Shown: piece after piece, positions 42,948 through 54,578 of the stretch
Position numbering within the stretch: position 1 is the stretch's first letter
Layout: each line of letters opens with the position of its first letter
Source of the DNA: Cercospora beticola
Lineage: Eukaryota > Ascomycota > Dothideomycetes > Mycosphaerellales > Mycosphaerellaceae
Length of the DNA: 64,000 bases
NCBI RefSeq assembly: GCF_033473495.1
Contig: NC_088942.1
Coordinates: forward strand, 806,001 to 870,000
Direction of reading: 5' to 3'
Made by a program: the position numbers and the translations under genes
The notes under the pieces: model-generated
What the model was told of the DNA's origin: nothing
The model's input: the letters and a program-made list of their open reading frames with translations, nothing else
The model's database searches: none

Positions 42948-43318
42948 GCGGGAAGCGAGTTTGGAAGAGCGAGCGTTTGATCTGAAATGATTTGAGGATG
43001 TCAGAAGAGATTGAGGTTGAAATTGGAGGAGATTGATTTGATATACCCCAGATGAGAGGATACATGTTGGTGCCAGCAAAAGAAATGGCTGAGAAATTGA
43101 GGAAAGATCAACAGAATTTTGGAACACGTTCGAGCGAGTTAGGTATGTTCTAGAATGCAAAAAGAAAATTAAGCCTCTCGGCCCCCTCCCGCACGGTGTC
43201 AAGAACGAGAACAACGGAGAGCACAGGAGCTGGAGGCGACTACCCGCCATCCATGTATCACAAGACGGCCCACTGCATTTCGACAAACGACACGAACCAA
43301 GCAAAAAAGAAAAGTCTT
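42948..43318. other. Intergenic region upstream of the tRNA cluster
   Basis: 3' region of the WSC gene; nothing else is recognised. Confidence 0.4.
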
Positions 43319-43469
43319 TGGACGTTGCCAGGATTGAACTGGCGGCCTTCAGCATTTGCTGTCTTCGAGGAAGATGCGAAGCAGACGCGCTCTGTCAGCA
43401 ATTAGAGTCAGCATCTTTACTAACGGGTAGGACGATGTTGTGCAACTTACACCACTGCGCCAAACGCCC
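43319..43469 (-). tRNA. Intron-containing tRNA-like gene, anticodon not resolved
   Basis: On the minus strand GGGCGTT at 43469-43463 pairs with AACGTCC at 43326-43320 (seven pairs, one G-U), followed by discriminator A. A perfect T-arm, GCCAG-TTCAATC-CTGGC, lies directly before the 3' acceptor strand. The 5' half has TGGCGCAGTGGT, a normal A-box start. At 151 nt the locus is about 75 nt longer than a tRNA, so an intron of roughly that size or another insertion is implied. I could not place the anticodon loop with confidence. Confidence 0.55.
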
Positions 43470-43679
43470 GGTTTGTTGTCGACGAGAAGGTTGTTTTGGA
43501 AGGGTTCATGGAATCTGTATGTGAAAGGTGGAGATGAAAGGGATTTTCAGGAGCGCACGACGAGTGCGGGAAATTGTAGCAAAAGGAGCAAAGCTTGAAG
43601 AGCATGATTTCGAGGAAGTCATCCTGTGCTTGTCGAGCGGATCTTCAAGCAGTAAAGATGCAACGAAGCAAAAGGAAAA

Positions 43680-43827
43680 TGGAGAAGGCCAGAATCGAAC
43701 TGGCATCCCTCGTCTGGCTCAGACGGTGCTATGACCGTGGGAGCGACACCGGGCTGATTTCAGCCGGCGTCACACTCCCCTAAGGGAGTCTCTATGACCG
43801 AGGATCTTACCATTGGACCACATCCCC
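43680..43827 (-). tRNA. tRNA-like gene with internal 63-bp repeat-bounded insertion
   Basis: On the minus strand GGGGATG (43827-43821) pairs with CTTCTCC (43687-43681) apart from one mismatch and one G-U. The T-arm GCCAG-TTCGATT-CTGGC is perfect. The 5' part TGGTCCAATGGTAAGAT is a canonical D-arm/A-box. A CCTCG/CGAGG stem frames the anticodon loop. Between them CGGTCATAG occurs twice, 63 bp apart; removing one unit leaves 85 nt, tRNA-sized with a short intron. CAT (Met) is the formal reading after U33, but the D-arm does not resemble initiator or elongator Met, so the identity is open. Confidence 0.55.
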
Positions 43828-44045
43828 TGTTGGCACGACAGCATTCTTCGGTGCTACATATTTGCTGCTTGAGGCCGCCGAATAGTTAGGGTACAAAGCG
43901 ATGGCAAGAGGAGAAATTGCTCGAGTGATCCACGTGCTTCCGCGGCTATCGATGTCGTTCCTGCAGCAAGTTTTCCCATGACAGTATCAATTGAGACTGT
44001 TGACGGGCGGGCTACAGCACACGTAAAAATCAATCAAAAAGATAT

Positions 44046-44125
44046 TGGAGAAGGCCAGAACCGAAATAGCGTCCCTCGACAGAATTACATGTCGAGTTCC
44101 TTGCCATTTGGACCACAACTCCCGG
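44046..44125 (-). pseudogene. Decayed tRNA copy
   Basis: It matches the tRNA-like gene at 43680-43827 at both ends (GTGGTCCAA near the 5' end, GGCCTTCTCC at the 3' end). The T-arm is damaged (GCTAT instead of GCCAG). The anticodon region forms a CTCGACA/TGTCGAG hairpin. Without the insertion it is about 80 nt. Confidence 0.5.
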
Positions 44126-45374
44126 AAGACTTGCGTGCCGCGACACTACAAATGGGCTGGCTTAAGGCGGCCGGAGGTGAACGAAGAATGTTCCAGTGGC
44201 GGTGGAGTCATAAGGGGAAAGGGTCGGTCCAAATAAAGCGAATGGTTTTGGGCCATAGTCTGATCTTACAGAACATCGTCGATGGAGCCCTGTTGCTTGC
44301 CTTGGCTCAACCTTTCGAGAGCTCCATCGAACGCATCAAGAGCGGAAAGACTCGAACTGATATCCCTCGCAGAAAAGATTGGGTATCTTGCTATTGAAAT
44401 ACGACTTCCAGGCGACTTGTGTATTGCGGCACTGTAAATATACCAGCGAAAGTCGCTCTGAGTATGGGTCATTAGAGCGAACCTATGCCAGTGGAGTAAG
44501 AAGCAAGTGAAGTGTAGCCAGGATCCCAGACCTCGAAAGCATCATCGATGGAGCTTTCATGCTGTACTCAGGCAAGATTCTCGATGTCAACACCGCAAAA
44601 GCACAATGCACGCAAAGAATTGGACAAGGTCAGAAATGGGCCAACATCTCTCGTTCGCCAGAGTAGCGAAAAGGCCTGGACTCTGGAATGCAGACATCAA
44701 CCAGATGCGCTCGTCCCACAGCTTGCCAAGACTGGAATCAAGTTTGTTCCCACCCTGCAATGGTTCCTTCGTGCGATTCCGTCCAGAGACTGCATCGATG
44801 CCATCGTTCGCCATCATCTTCTAACCCCGCCGCACTACAACTGCACGTATGACGAATCATCGTAGCGATCGTTCCGCTCAGTCTCGGTGTTTTCGGTACA
44901 TACCACACCCTTGGCGTCTACGACAGCCAACTCACCTGCAACGAATCACAGGCCAACAAGGCACTTTCTAGACAGTCTGCGCCTCCAGGAACGGGACAAT
45001 TCGCGGTGCTGCACAGAATCCGGAATGTTCGATCTAGTCCAGAAGCAGCTTGCACAGCATCGAATTGTGCGATGAAGTCGAATTTGTGCAGGCTTTGTGC
45101 ACGCTAGACATGGGTTTCCGCGAATCCAACGAATCACCGCTCGACCATACTACTCATATATGGTTGAAATGTCATAGAACGCCTTGGCGATTCTCTACCC
45201 GGTGGACCAAGATTCGGACAGTTCGAAGGTCTAGGCGTTTCGCCTTTGGTAGGCGTTCTAATAATGCCGTAGCAATACTTCCAGTTCATCCGTCCAAGAT
45301 AAAAAAGGCCGATCGACCAAGTCTGTCCTCCCCTTCGTCAGATCAAATAACTTTCTCTTCGTTCGTTCTGCATC
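44126..45374. other. Region with further tRNA-like relics and tandemly related sequence
   Basis: Two weaker relics of the T-arm/3' acceptor segment appear near 44340-44370 (AAAGACTCGAACTGATATCCCTCG) and 44620-44655 (GACAAGGTCAGAAATGGGCC). Their flanks also share CATCG[TA]CGATGGAGC. No protein gene is supported before the repeat precursor. Confidence 0.4.
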
Positions 45375-46449
45375 ATGTTGATGAACTCGTATATTGCGGC
45401 AGCTGTGCTGGCCTTTTGCGCCGCTCAGACGGGCGCTGCTCCTGTTGCTGTTCCTCCACCGGAGTTGTTGGCTGAGGTGAGTTTTGTTGTCAATTTGTAG
45501 GAGATGTGTCTTGAGATCATCCAAGCTGAACAACGAATAGAAGAACATTGCTTTCCAAGGCTTTGATCCATCAACATGGACACCAGCGAAGCGGGATGCC
45601 GAAGCTCAATGGAACACAGCAAACAAGGACGGCAGCGTTCCAGACTCGTTCATGCAGGCCGTGAACAAGTGGCAAAAGGCGAAGAATAGCGGCAGCAGCA
45701 GCAAATCGAATAACGACAAGCGAGACGCCGGCTTATTTGTTGCAAACCCTGATGGGACTCTTCCGCAGAAGTCCCAGGAAGCATTAGAACGCTGGAACAA
45801 ACAGTTCTTGGGTCAGAAGCGAGACGCCCTCTCCGTCGCGGTAGGCCCAGACGGCTACGTTCCACCAGAGGTCCAAGAGCAACTAGATCGCTGGGACGGG
45901 CGACCTTCTGAGGAGAAGCGAAACGCCCTTTCAGTCGCTGTCGATCCTGAGACCGGAGCCATCTCACCAGAAGCCCAAGAGCAATTAGACCGCTGGAACA
46001 GACAATTTGGCTATCCTGCCAAGGAGAAGCGAGACGCGCTCTCCGTCGCAGTCGACCCCGAAACCGGCTCCATCTCCCCGGAATCCCAGGCGGCACTAGA
46101 CCGCTGGAACAAACAATTCGGCTATCCCGCAAAGCGCGCAGCAGAAGAACAGTCGAAGCAAAATCTTCCTCAAGGTCCCGGTGTCCTCGATCTCAAGAAC
46201 GGAGAATACCGACCCCTCATGATCCAACGCCGTGAAGCAGAAGCAGAAGCAGAACCACAAGTCTTCTCCGGCTTGCCATCAGCTTCCTGGTTCAAGAACT
46301 ATAAAGCCCAGCAGAGCAAAAAGAACAAGAAGAACAATGGCAAGCGTGAAGCAGTCGCAGGACCTTCTTCCTCTGGCAAGAGCAACTACATCTCCATCCC
46401 GGCGAACGCTTGGGCTGCGGCGTTGAAGAAGCAGAAGGGCGGGGAGTGA
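45375..46449 (+). CDS. Secreted Kex2-type repeat precursor (KEP), 336 aa
   Basis: Exons are 45375-45476 and 45541-46449 (64-nt intron). An N-terminal signal peptide (residues 1 to about 22, ending QTGA-AP) leads into five related units, each beginning [DN]-A and ending in Lys-Arg: residues 53-95, 96-128, 129-161, 162-198 and 199-233. The consensus is DALSVAVDPETG, then ISPE, Q, LDRWNKQF, and a KR end. The last two units are nearly identical. The Lys-Arg sites fit Kex2 cleavage, and the following D-A/N-A fits dipeptidyl aminopeptidase trimming. A C-terminal region has an RR-EAEAEAEP spacer like that of alpha-factor precursors, then QVFSGLPSASWF, then a Lys-rich tail. No tailoring gene (DUF3328, tyrosinase) lies in the window, so a linear peptide or a wall protein is as likely as a cyclic RiPP. 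Confidence 0.8.
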
Positions 46450-47296
46450 TCAGCCAGCAGTAGAGCGGAGCAGCAGTCAGCAGAAGCAAAAAGGCTTCTA
46501 GCTGAGCAATGGACTGTACCCCAATATGGTGCCACGAATGACGGAAAGATGGGTACGAGACACGAACCAGAATTCCGCACACCAAAAGAGCGTGTGCAAG
46601 GCTAGCTACCTCGCACGAGATGAGGAAAGCCGTGGGAATGGCAAGAAAGGTGGTCGCTGGCCGGCCTGCCCACCAAAGCCGCGATATGAGAGAAGAATAA
46701 CGAAGTATCAACATATGAACGAAATGACCGAGACAAAGATTGGACGAGCGCACGAAAGAATGTACGAAGTAGGGTAGAACGAGAGCCACGAGGACGAGCA
46801 AGCATTGGACCGGCGTTTTCGGATTCGGGTTTGGATGGGATTTAGCGTGTAGTCGTTTGGTCTTTCCGTCGGATAGAGTACTCGCAACAGCAACAAATTT
46901 TACGTCTTAAAGACTTTCACATGAGGCATCTGCTTGTGTGATAAGTCTAAAAGCGGTGCCTGTGTGTTTGGTATGGTTCATTCGATTCGAGCTTGTGCTG
47001 CAAAACTTACCTCTCCAGTGCCAGAACCAGCACGCTGAGAAGCGATCAAAGCTTTGGTATTTCCACTTTCTTCATATCAAACAAGACGTTTACAGAAAAC
47101 ACCATGCTCGCTAACTCTCAAGTCCAACCCAGCACCCGGCTTCAGTCGCGACTCCTCTAGATTCGTGTCCCTCTCTCGCTTTTCCTCCCAGCCAGTTAGT
47201 CAAAAAGCTGGCATGATGACACCATACGCCAGAAGCTGCTTTCTGCTCAAAGCAGAAAGGATTCACCCACCACGAAATAGCCTCTATTGGTACTCG
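46450..47296. other. Convergent intergenic region, 0.85 kb
   Basis: This lies between the repeat precursor and the 3' end of alpha-COP. No supported gene. Confidence 0.45.
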
Positions 47297-50200
47297 CTAT
47301 ACCGTCAAACGCAGACCACTGCTTGGCGCACCGATTGCTGACACCTCGCAGACCTTGCAGACCGTGCCCTTGTATTTCGTGTGGTATTTCGTACCATCGA
47401 AGGGACAGCTTGAGCTGGCCTCACCAGCGTAGATGGGCGTGTAAGAGGCAGCGCAGATCTCGAATTCGGCGTATGTGTCGTATTCGATCTCAATGGCATC
47501 GGTAGGTGAGCGTTCGGCAACAGCCTTCAATTTTCGCGCCTGCGAGTAGTCAGTATTGATTGGAGCAATTGTTTAAGATGGCTGGACTCACGGTTTCCTT
47601 GAACTTGATGTTGGTGCCGCGCTCGATCAAGGCGTTTGCAAAGTTGAGCACACTTCCCAGCTGCTTGTTCTTGTTGGCAAAGTTCATCGCGGAGAAGAGT
47701 GCCAGGGTCTGATGTTGGGGCTCGATCTCGGGAACTGTGAAATAAGCAGACAGCTCAAGACTTCGCTTCTTCGTGGCATCGTCGAAGCTGCTGATGTCAG
47801 TGGAGCCACCGGTCAGCGTCCTTCGCTCAAGCTCGATGGACATCGCAAGCACGTATTGTGCAGCTTGTTGCACGGCAGCGAGGGCTTCTTGAGCTTGGCT
47901 CTGAGATAACACGGCATTGACCATGAGCAGTTGCAGCGCTTTCTTGAATGTCGCTCTGCCGTCTTCGAGCTTGTTGAGTTTCATCGCGTTCTTGCCGTTG
48001 GCAATCTCGATAGAAAGCACTGATTCCAGATCGCGGGGAATGAGGGGTAGGACCTTTCTCGAGTCGGTCTCGTTGAGTGTTCGGCGAACATAGTTGACCA
48101 GTGGTGGCAGTCCAGAGTTGGCGGGCAGGTATGTGCGAGTGGCTTGGAAGATCTCCAAGAATCGCGCTTCGAGAGGCTTGAAGTTGACAGCTCCCACTTG
48201 TCGGTTGAGCAGGTTCATAGCGGTGTCGAAGCTGCCCGCTGCTGCATGATCAGCTGCTAGAGGCGAGTTGCGTGCCCAGAGATCGGCTTCACTGCTGCCA
48301 GCACCAGCTTCTGCGCTCTCGACATTGACAAAGTCTTCTTCAACCTCCGGAATCGATTCATCACCCATGTCCCAGCCTTCCGCTGCATCATCATCGTCTC
48401 CTGCTTCATCCAGAGCGCCATTGGCTGCAGCAGCTGCATCTTCTCCGAGTAAGTCCTCTTCTCCGTAGCCATTGGTATCTACAACGGCGTCGCCATCTTC
48501 CGCAGTGAGGGCCTTCTCGAACGCATTGGTGCCTGTTGGCTTGGTAGGCCAATTGCCTTGGAATGTAGGAGTGACAGCTTTGGGTGGGGCAATGGGCTTT
48601 CCAAGAGTTGGTAGTTTGATCTCTTCCTCGGACAACCCGCTCGCCTCCAGAATAGCCTGTGCTTCGTCCTCGAGTCCATGCGACTTTGCCGTGACATATG
48701 CGAGTGGGTACTGGTCAACCTCTTTCAGCATCTCTATCCGGCTTTGCACATCGCCGAGGTATATCGAGTTCTGGAATTGGCTCGTGATGTCGCCGCGATG
48801 TTCGGCGATCTTTGCCATGCGGTTGAGCTTCTCTTGGTCGCCAGTCGTGAGGTACAAGAACGAGAGCTTGTCGAAATTTCGCTGCTTCTGATATGTCATC
48901 TCGACGATCTTGTGGTTGCCGTGTGCCAAAGCCTCCGCGCCAAGACGTTGCCACAGCTTTGGACGATCAAGCTGTTGTGCCATTTCTACTGCAACATCGA
49001 GATTACCGCATTCGATAGCAAGATCGAAACGTGTTGTTGGATCTTGCACGAATTGCAACGCAATCTCTGGGTAGCCCTTCTTCTGAAGATACGAAATGAT
49101 GCTCTGACCGACCAAGCTCGAGGTCTTGATAATGTTGAGCATCTCGTCGTAATGTCGCTTGACCAGAGCCAGCTTAAATCTGTACTCGGTTGGGTCGATG
49201 GTAAGGATCTTGGGTTTCGCGGCGCGATCAAGACAGTACAAGCTGCGTCCCTTGACGCGAACAAGGTATACAACATGTTCAAGTGTGCGAACAATGCCGT
49301 TGTCACCGTTCATCAGCGCGTACTTGACGTGGTTGAGGGTCGAATAGAGCAAGACACCAGCATCATCCCAAGTAGCGCTTTTGATTCGAATCGTCTCGTG
49401 GAGCGTGCTGATCTGCTTGAGCGATTTGTCCACGATTGTGACATTATGCTTGCTGAGGAGAGCAGCGTGCAAGCCGTCCGAGGACCACACGACGTACTTG
49501 ACGCCCGAAACTGCAAGCTCGGCGAGTTGCTTTTTCTGTTGGATGTCGTACAAGTAGACATGTGTCGGTGCGATCAGCAGCAAGCAACCAGTACCGCCAA
49601 AGACCATATCAGTCGTGCCAGCTGGGGGCTTGATTGTCTTTGTGGTGGAGTTCTGCAGATCCTTGATGTCGATTTGCTGGTTCTGCGCATTGAAGACAGC
49701 AAATCGGTTTCGTGCCACAAAGACTGCGGAATTACCATTGCCACGATGGGTGCTCGTGGGCTCCACAGCTCCAGAAGCGTCGCGTGGCAGGCTCATGAGC
49801 TCGTAGGTTCCGCTGTCAGCGGGTGTAGTGACGAGGACCGAGCGTTCAGCAGGGTTGTAGGACAATGTTCGTGGAGGAACCCATGCATTGCCGAGCTTCT
49901 TTAGTGACAACATCGAAGGGCTTTCGACGTTCTTGGTGAAGTCGTACGAGCGGACGTGCTTCTCTTTGGTGATGTAAAAGAGGTTGTTCTGGTAAACAGC
50001 AGAAGCTGGCCGTTCACGCTCAAGCTTGAAGACCATTACACCGTTGTCATGGCCAGCAGCGAAGAGGTTGATTTCCGGATGTGCCGCAATAACCCAGAAA
50101 CGATCATTCTCCCTCTTGAAAGACTGCACCGAAGTTCGTCGGTTCAGATCCCAAACGCGAATGGTCTTGTCCTCACCCACGGACAAAATCAGGTCCTGAT

Positions 50201-51066
50201 GTGGGTGGAAGAGAGCTGCAGATGCGTTCTGGAAGTGCCCTCTGCATGTATCCACTTCCCATGCCTTGGTCTCGCTCATGCGCCACAGCTTCACCAGTCT
50301 GTCGTCACCAGCGGAGACGATCAAAGGCAGTGTAGGATGGAAAGCGACCCAGTTGACACCTCGGTCGTGCCCCTCCAAAACGAACTTCACCACCGCATCG
50401 GTGTTGCCAAACATATCCGCCTGCTGTTGATTTGATCGAGCGACCTGGTCCTCGAACGACATGGATGTGGGAGCAGAGTGCTTCTTGCGCAGACCTGAAA
50501 TATCCCAAACTCTTACTGACTGGTCCAGCGAGGCAGAGACGACCAAGTCGTCCTTGGGGTGGAATTGTGCGCACATGGTATAATGGTTGTGTCCGGTCAT
50601 GGTGCAAACTACCGACCTGTTAGCGAATGTTTTGCAGCTTCTTGACAGCGCAGCACATACTCAGCGACCTGTTTTGCCAATTCCAGATGCGGATAGTCTG
50701 ATCATCCGAACTCGAGATAATCCATGGCAGCTCGTGGTGGAAGAAGACGGTACGGACATAATCGAGATGGCCATTCAGGGTGAAGAGACATCTTCGTGTT
50801 TGGTATGACCATACTTTGATTTTGTAATCATCTCCTCCTGACACGAACAGCGGTTGTGTCTTGTGAAAGTCAATGCCTCGCACGGGGCCATCGTGCTCCT
50901 CGAAGCGGTCTATCAAGGTTCCCATGCGGTAGTCCCACAACTGGATGGTCGACGAGTGTAGCGAAACGAGGATCCATGGTCGTTTGGGGTGGAAGGCAAT
51001 GCCCTTTGCGCGCGACGATTTGGACTCGAATTTGGTGAGCATCGAGGGGCTAGATGAGGAAGCCAT
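47297..51066 (-). CDS. COP1: Coatomer subunit alpha (alpha-COP), 1221 aa
   Basis: Largest subunit of the COPI coat for retrograde Golgi-to-ER transport; it recognises dilysine cargo tails. Exons are 51066-50661, 50608-47592 and 47539-47297 (both introns 52 nt). The ATG at 51066 begins [22 protein letters not shown]; a longer frame without support exists upstream. Residues 1 to about 320 hold WD40 repeats ([75 protein letters not shown]). A second propeller, a helical solenoid and an acidic linker ([24 protein letters not shown]) follow. The C-terminal domain contains the CPFDGT and CKVCEVS cysteines typical of the family. Length fits orthologues. Confidence 0.96.
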
Positions 51067-52494
51067 AGCGGGATCTGGGAGTGGGAGCCTTCGCCCCAAG
51101 CAGGTGCTGTTGCACCAGGGAGTGCGCGATCAGGCGGGAGAGTGAGAGTGCGGATTCGGTGCAGCTCTCCTCGGGAGGTGCGGTGGCTCCTAGTGCCGTT
51201 GGTGGTGGACAGGGCGGGCGCGGTGGTCGTCAATGGAAGCCACTTGTACACCTTCAGCAGCCAGCTCTCCAGATTCCAATTGCTTGGCGGCCCGACTTTG
51301 TTTGGCCAGGGACTCACATCACTTATCGATATTCAGCCGACCACGTGCAATTCACAAGCATACTCTGTCACTTCTCACTCTTGCGCAAGGACTGCGAGTA
51401 TTTCTCTCTGCCCGTATCTCTAGCTTTCAGAGGGTATCTGGGGCATTCTGTCTGTCCACGCGAGATGTGTAGGAGATCCATGACGTTGGAATGGGGAGTC
51501 AGCAAGTCTGGACGCCTGCGAGTTTCCAGTTTTAGAGATTGGTCGATACGAATAGCACACAGGACTGCTCATGATGTGAGTGAAGAGTTGTGTGCCCTCA
51601 AAGTACTCCCAATGGTCTGGTATTGAACATGCCAGTCCTCACGAGGTAAATATGTTATACCTGCCTTCCTCCGCGGGATAGCCAAATAGCGCCCATTTAT
51701 CTGCACCGATGGCCTGACCCTTTCTCTGCCTTCACACGCTTTCCACAAACGCGCTTCCTCAGCCTTCCCTTCTCTCCTCCACCTCCTCTCCCATATCTGC
51801 ACGTGTCAATGGTGATGATGCACGCGCAAACGGGGCTCGCTAAGGATGCAGCCAGCACATGTACCCGGTCGTGTCACGGCCACCGTCGCAGAGTCGCCGA
51901 GCCAAAGGCAGCACTACTCAGGCGTGCCCGAATGTCTCCGTCGGCGAAGAATTTGATAGGTAGGCATATCACTCCGCGATGCGTCGACCGAGCATCGCTC
52001 CAACGCATGCCATCCTGACACAACCGCTACCAAACACTGGCAAGTCCGCTCCTCCAATCCGCGTCCGAATTGCCACGTCGAGGTGCATCGACGCGAGCAG
52101 CATTATCGTGCTTCATCATCATCCCACCACGCCGCTCCTGCAGGGTGCTTCCACGTCGAAACCAGTCACACCTTGCTGCCCAAACCAAGGCCATACCCAC
52201 TCAAAAGCCTCGCCGCTCCTGCGACCTCTCTATCGCGAGTTCGCGCCTTGTCCGCTCCATACTTCCCACTTTCCACCGCCCGCCTGCCAGCACCCGCCCT
52301 GCTTACGTCCGGTCAGATAAGACAGGCTTCGTTGTGCCCGCACCTCGACACTCGCCCCTCCAGCGCTCAAACATGATACTATCGGCTCTTCACAGACAAT
52401 CCGACATCGTCAGACGATACCACATACGATCATCTTTGCGCGACGCGCGCTGAGGCATTGTGCGCACACTGACAGCACGGGCTGCGTATTCGCC
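51067..52494. other. Divergent intergenic region, 1.4 kb
   Basis: Promoters for alpha-COP (minus) and the acidic/basic protein (plus). Bases about 52020-52470 are C-rich and could be a long 5' leader. No gene is seen. Confidence 0.4.
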
Positions 52495-53256
52495 ATGGCG
52501 AGCATGCTCGATTACCTGCACTCCACCTCCGGTTTCACATCCGAAAACAGCTTATCGGGCGTACCAACCCCGCCATACACACCGTCTCGCCCATTGCGAC
52601 CAGGAAAGCGGTCAAGGCTCGAGCGCAGCGACTCGCCTGCCAGCCTCGCCGGCTCCATACATCCCCACGAAACTGCGAGCCCCGCTACGAAGCCAGCCAA
52701 GAAACGACTTGCAGTCGACAACATCAAAGTGGAGGAAATACCCGATGACGCGGGGTACATGGGGGATGTAGACGGCATCTTGCCCTACGAAACAGAATCC
52801 GCAGATAGCAGCGATGAAGAAAGTGACCTCGCTGAAGACGATACCGCCACTGATGTCAGCGGGGACGAGGCGATCGGTCTAGCACAGAGATTGTCGCAAA
52901 TGGACTGCGCAGATGAAAGAGAGGCTTTCTTGCAGGAAAGGAAGCGACGACGGCAGCGAGAACGCAAACAGGGAAACCACACCAAGCGAACGCACAGTCT
53001 TGCCAACGAAAGCATTGCAGAGCCGACAGATATTGAAGCATTTGACGATCATGATTATGAAGTAGGAAAGCGCAGGTTGAGACGTCGAACGAGAGGTCCT
53101 GATGACATGATACCGGACATGACCAACGAGCGGCCCAGATCTCCGCCTGAAGATGGCCATCATAGCTCCGCACATACAAGTGTCGCCGGGATAGACGCGG
53201 GCAGCCTTACTTCAGATGTTGAGGCTGAAGCAATGGAACTGGACGAGAACAAGTGA
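52495..53256 (+). CDS. Hypothetical acidic/basic protein, 253 aa
   Basis: I do not recognise the family. The N-terminal 90 residues are Ser/Pro-rich with basic patches (GKRSRLER, KPAKKRL) that could serve as nuclear localisation signals. The middle is acidic (ETESADSSDEESDLAEDD), followed by a helical stretch with a very basic segment (ERKRRRQRERKQG). Another basic patch, KRRLRRRTRG, precedes a disordered tail. The alternation of acidic and basic charge suggests a nuclear protein or chromatin partner. The basic helix is not followed by a leucine heptad, so a bZIP call is not justified. Single exon, first ATG in frame after a C-rich leader. Confidence 0.65.
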   Translation: MASMLDYLHSTSGFTSENSLSGVPTPPYTPSRPLRPGKRSRLERSDSPASLAGSIHPHETASPATKPAKKRLAVDNIKVEEIPDDAGYMGDVDGILPYETESADSSDEESDLAEDDTATDVSGDEAIGLAQRLSQMDCADEREAFLQERKRRRQRERKQGNHTKRTHSLANESIAEPTDIEAFDDHDYEVGKRRLRRRTRGPDDMIPDMTNERPRSPPEDGHHSSAHTSVAGIDAGSLTSDVEAEAMELDENK

Positions 53257-54578
53257 AGTGAGCGCGAAACGCCACTACACCCATGTCAACGACAGGGCTG
53301 CCGTATGGTTCTTTCATATCAGAGCATTGATAGAGCAGCGGGTCCTATGCTTGCCGGTCAATCTCAAGTAAAGGTGAATGTCCTGCATGACATGTATCGC
53401 AGTCACCGCTTCTTGTTTTCGGCATGTCAGACGCAGCTGCAGAAGGATGCCACGTCCATTGACAGTTCGAGCCATGGCATTGTCAGCATGGTCCAATGCA
53501 ACTCAGACTGCTTGATCAGCACTGCCAGGTCGCCATGCCTTAGCCCGCGCAGCCCACGGTCATGTCAGGCCAATGACTTTTCGTGCTCGTGTGGCTAGAC
53601 GAAGATGGACTTGGACAAGCTCTAGTCCCGTTTATTGCGAACAGTGACCGAGACATAATGCATTTGCAAACTAAGTCAGCGCAGCATATATGTCACGAAG
53701 TTATGAGAATGAGAAGTGCTTTGCATGAGCAGTTTTCACTCGAACCTGCCAACGTCTTGCCGTTGCTCGCAAGACCTCGTCGCATTTTCCATACGCAGGA
53801 CGCGGATACTGTACTCCTCAAATCCTACGAATCTATGACATATGCGCAGCTTCTCTCCAAACATAAAGTTTGTGTTGCTGCAGCACCTCCAGCTGCCGCT
53901 GCCACCAACGCGTCTACGGGCTCTGCCGTGCCTATTCCTGCACGTTAGCGCTTAGTGGCTTTTGCATCACCTTCTTAGCGACCTTCTACCTTTCTTGGCT
54001 GTGTGAGCTCCCAGCCACATCACCTCTGCCACGCGCGGTTACACGATTGAGAGACGCGGTGTTGCACAAGCTATCGGGACTCTGCAGACAGCTGAGAGCC
54101 ATCGCATTTACAATGGCTGGGGATCAATGTAGACGCACTATCTCCAAGAGCAACGAGCAAGCCTTCCAAGACTGAGGGTCTGGCACAATGCCGCCGCGCA
54201 AAGGCGTCCAACAGAGCTGCGGATTCCAGAGGATGAGAGGATGAACAGATCATCATGAGGGTTGACTATGCGATCTGCTGCGGCGTCTTGGCGGCCTGGT
54301 TCGCGGCCAGATGCAGACACAAAGAAGCCGCTGCTGCATGTCGTGTCGTGTATAAGAGGCTGGGGCCCAAACATGCTGCAGCTCCTCAAAGCATATCGAA
54401 CGAACAAGCACCTGCACAAGACAATAGTTCACTCAGCCCTTCCCCTCCTCCTGCCTTGTTCGTATAGCTCACAACTTTTCTTTGCTCAAGCTACAGGTCT
54501 CCCCAAAGTACAAGAGGCAGGAAGTCCCCACGCCATTCTGATCTCTTCACCTGCCTTCAAGACTGCCCACCAGACATC
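53257..54578. other. Intergenic region, 1.3 kb
   Basis: Short ORFs on both strands have no features of known families. A pyrimidine-rich leader precedes the cupin gene. Confidence 0.4.

Noticed and set aside
45375..46449. Alpha-pheromone precursor gene
   Set aside because: The units lack the short Trp/Cys-containing pheromone core and are 33-43 residues long; only the EAEAEA spacer and Lys-Arg sites resemble one.
48678..49904. 408-codon plus-strand ORF
   Set aside because: Entirely antisense to alpha-COP, whose reading frame is unambiguous.
52495..53256. bZIP transcription factor
   Set aside because: A basic helix is present but no leucine heptad follows it.
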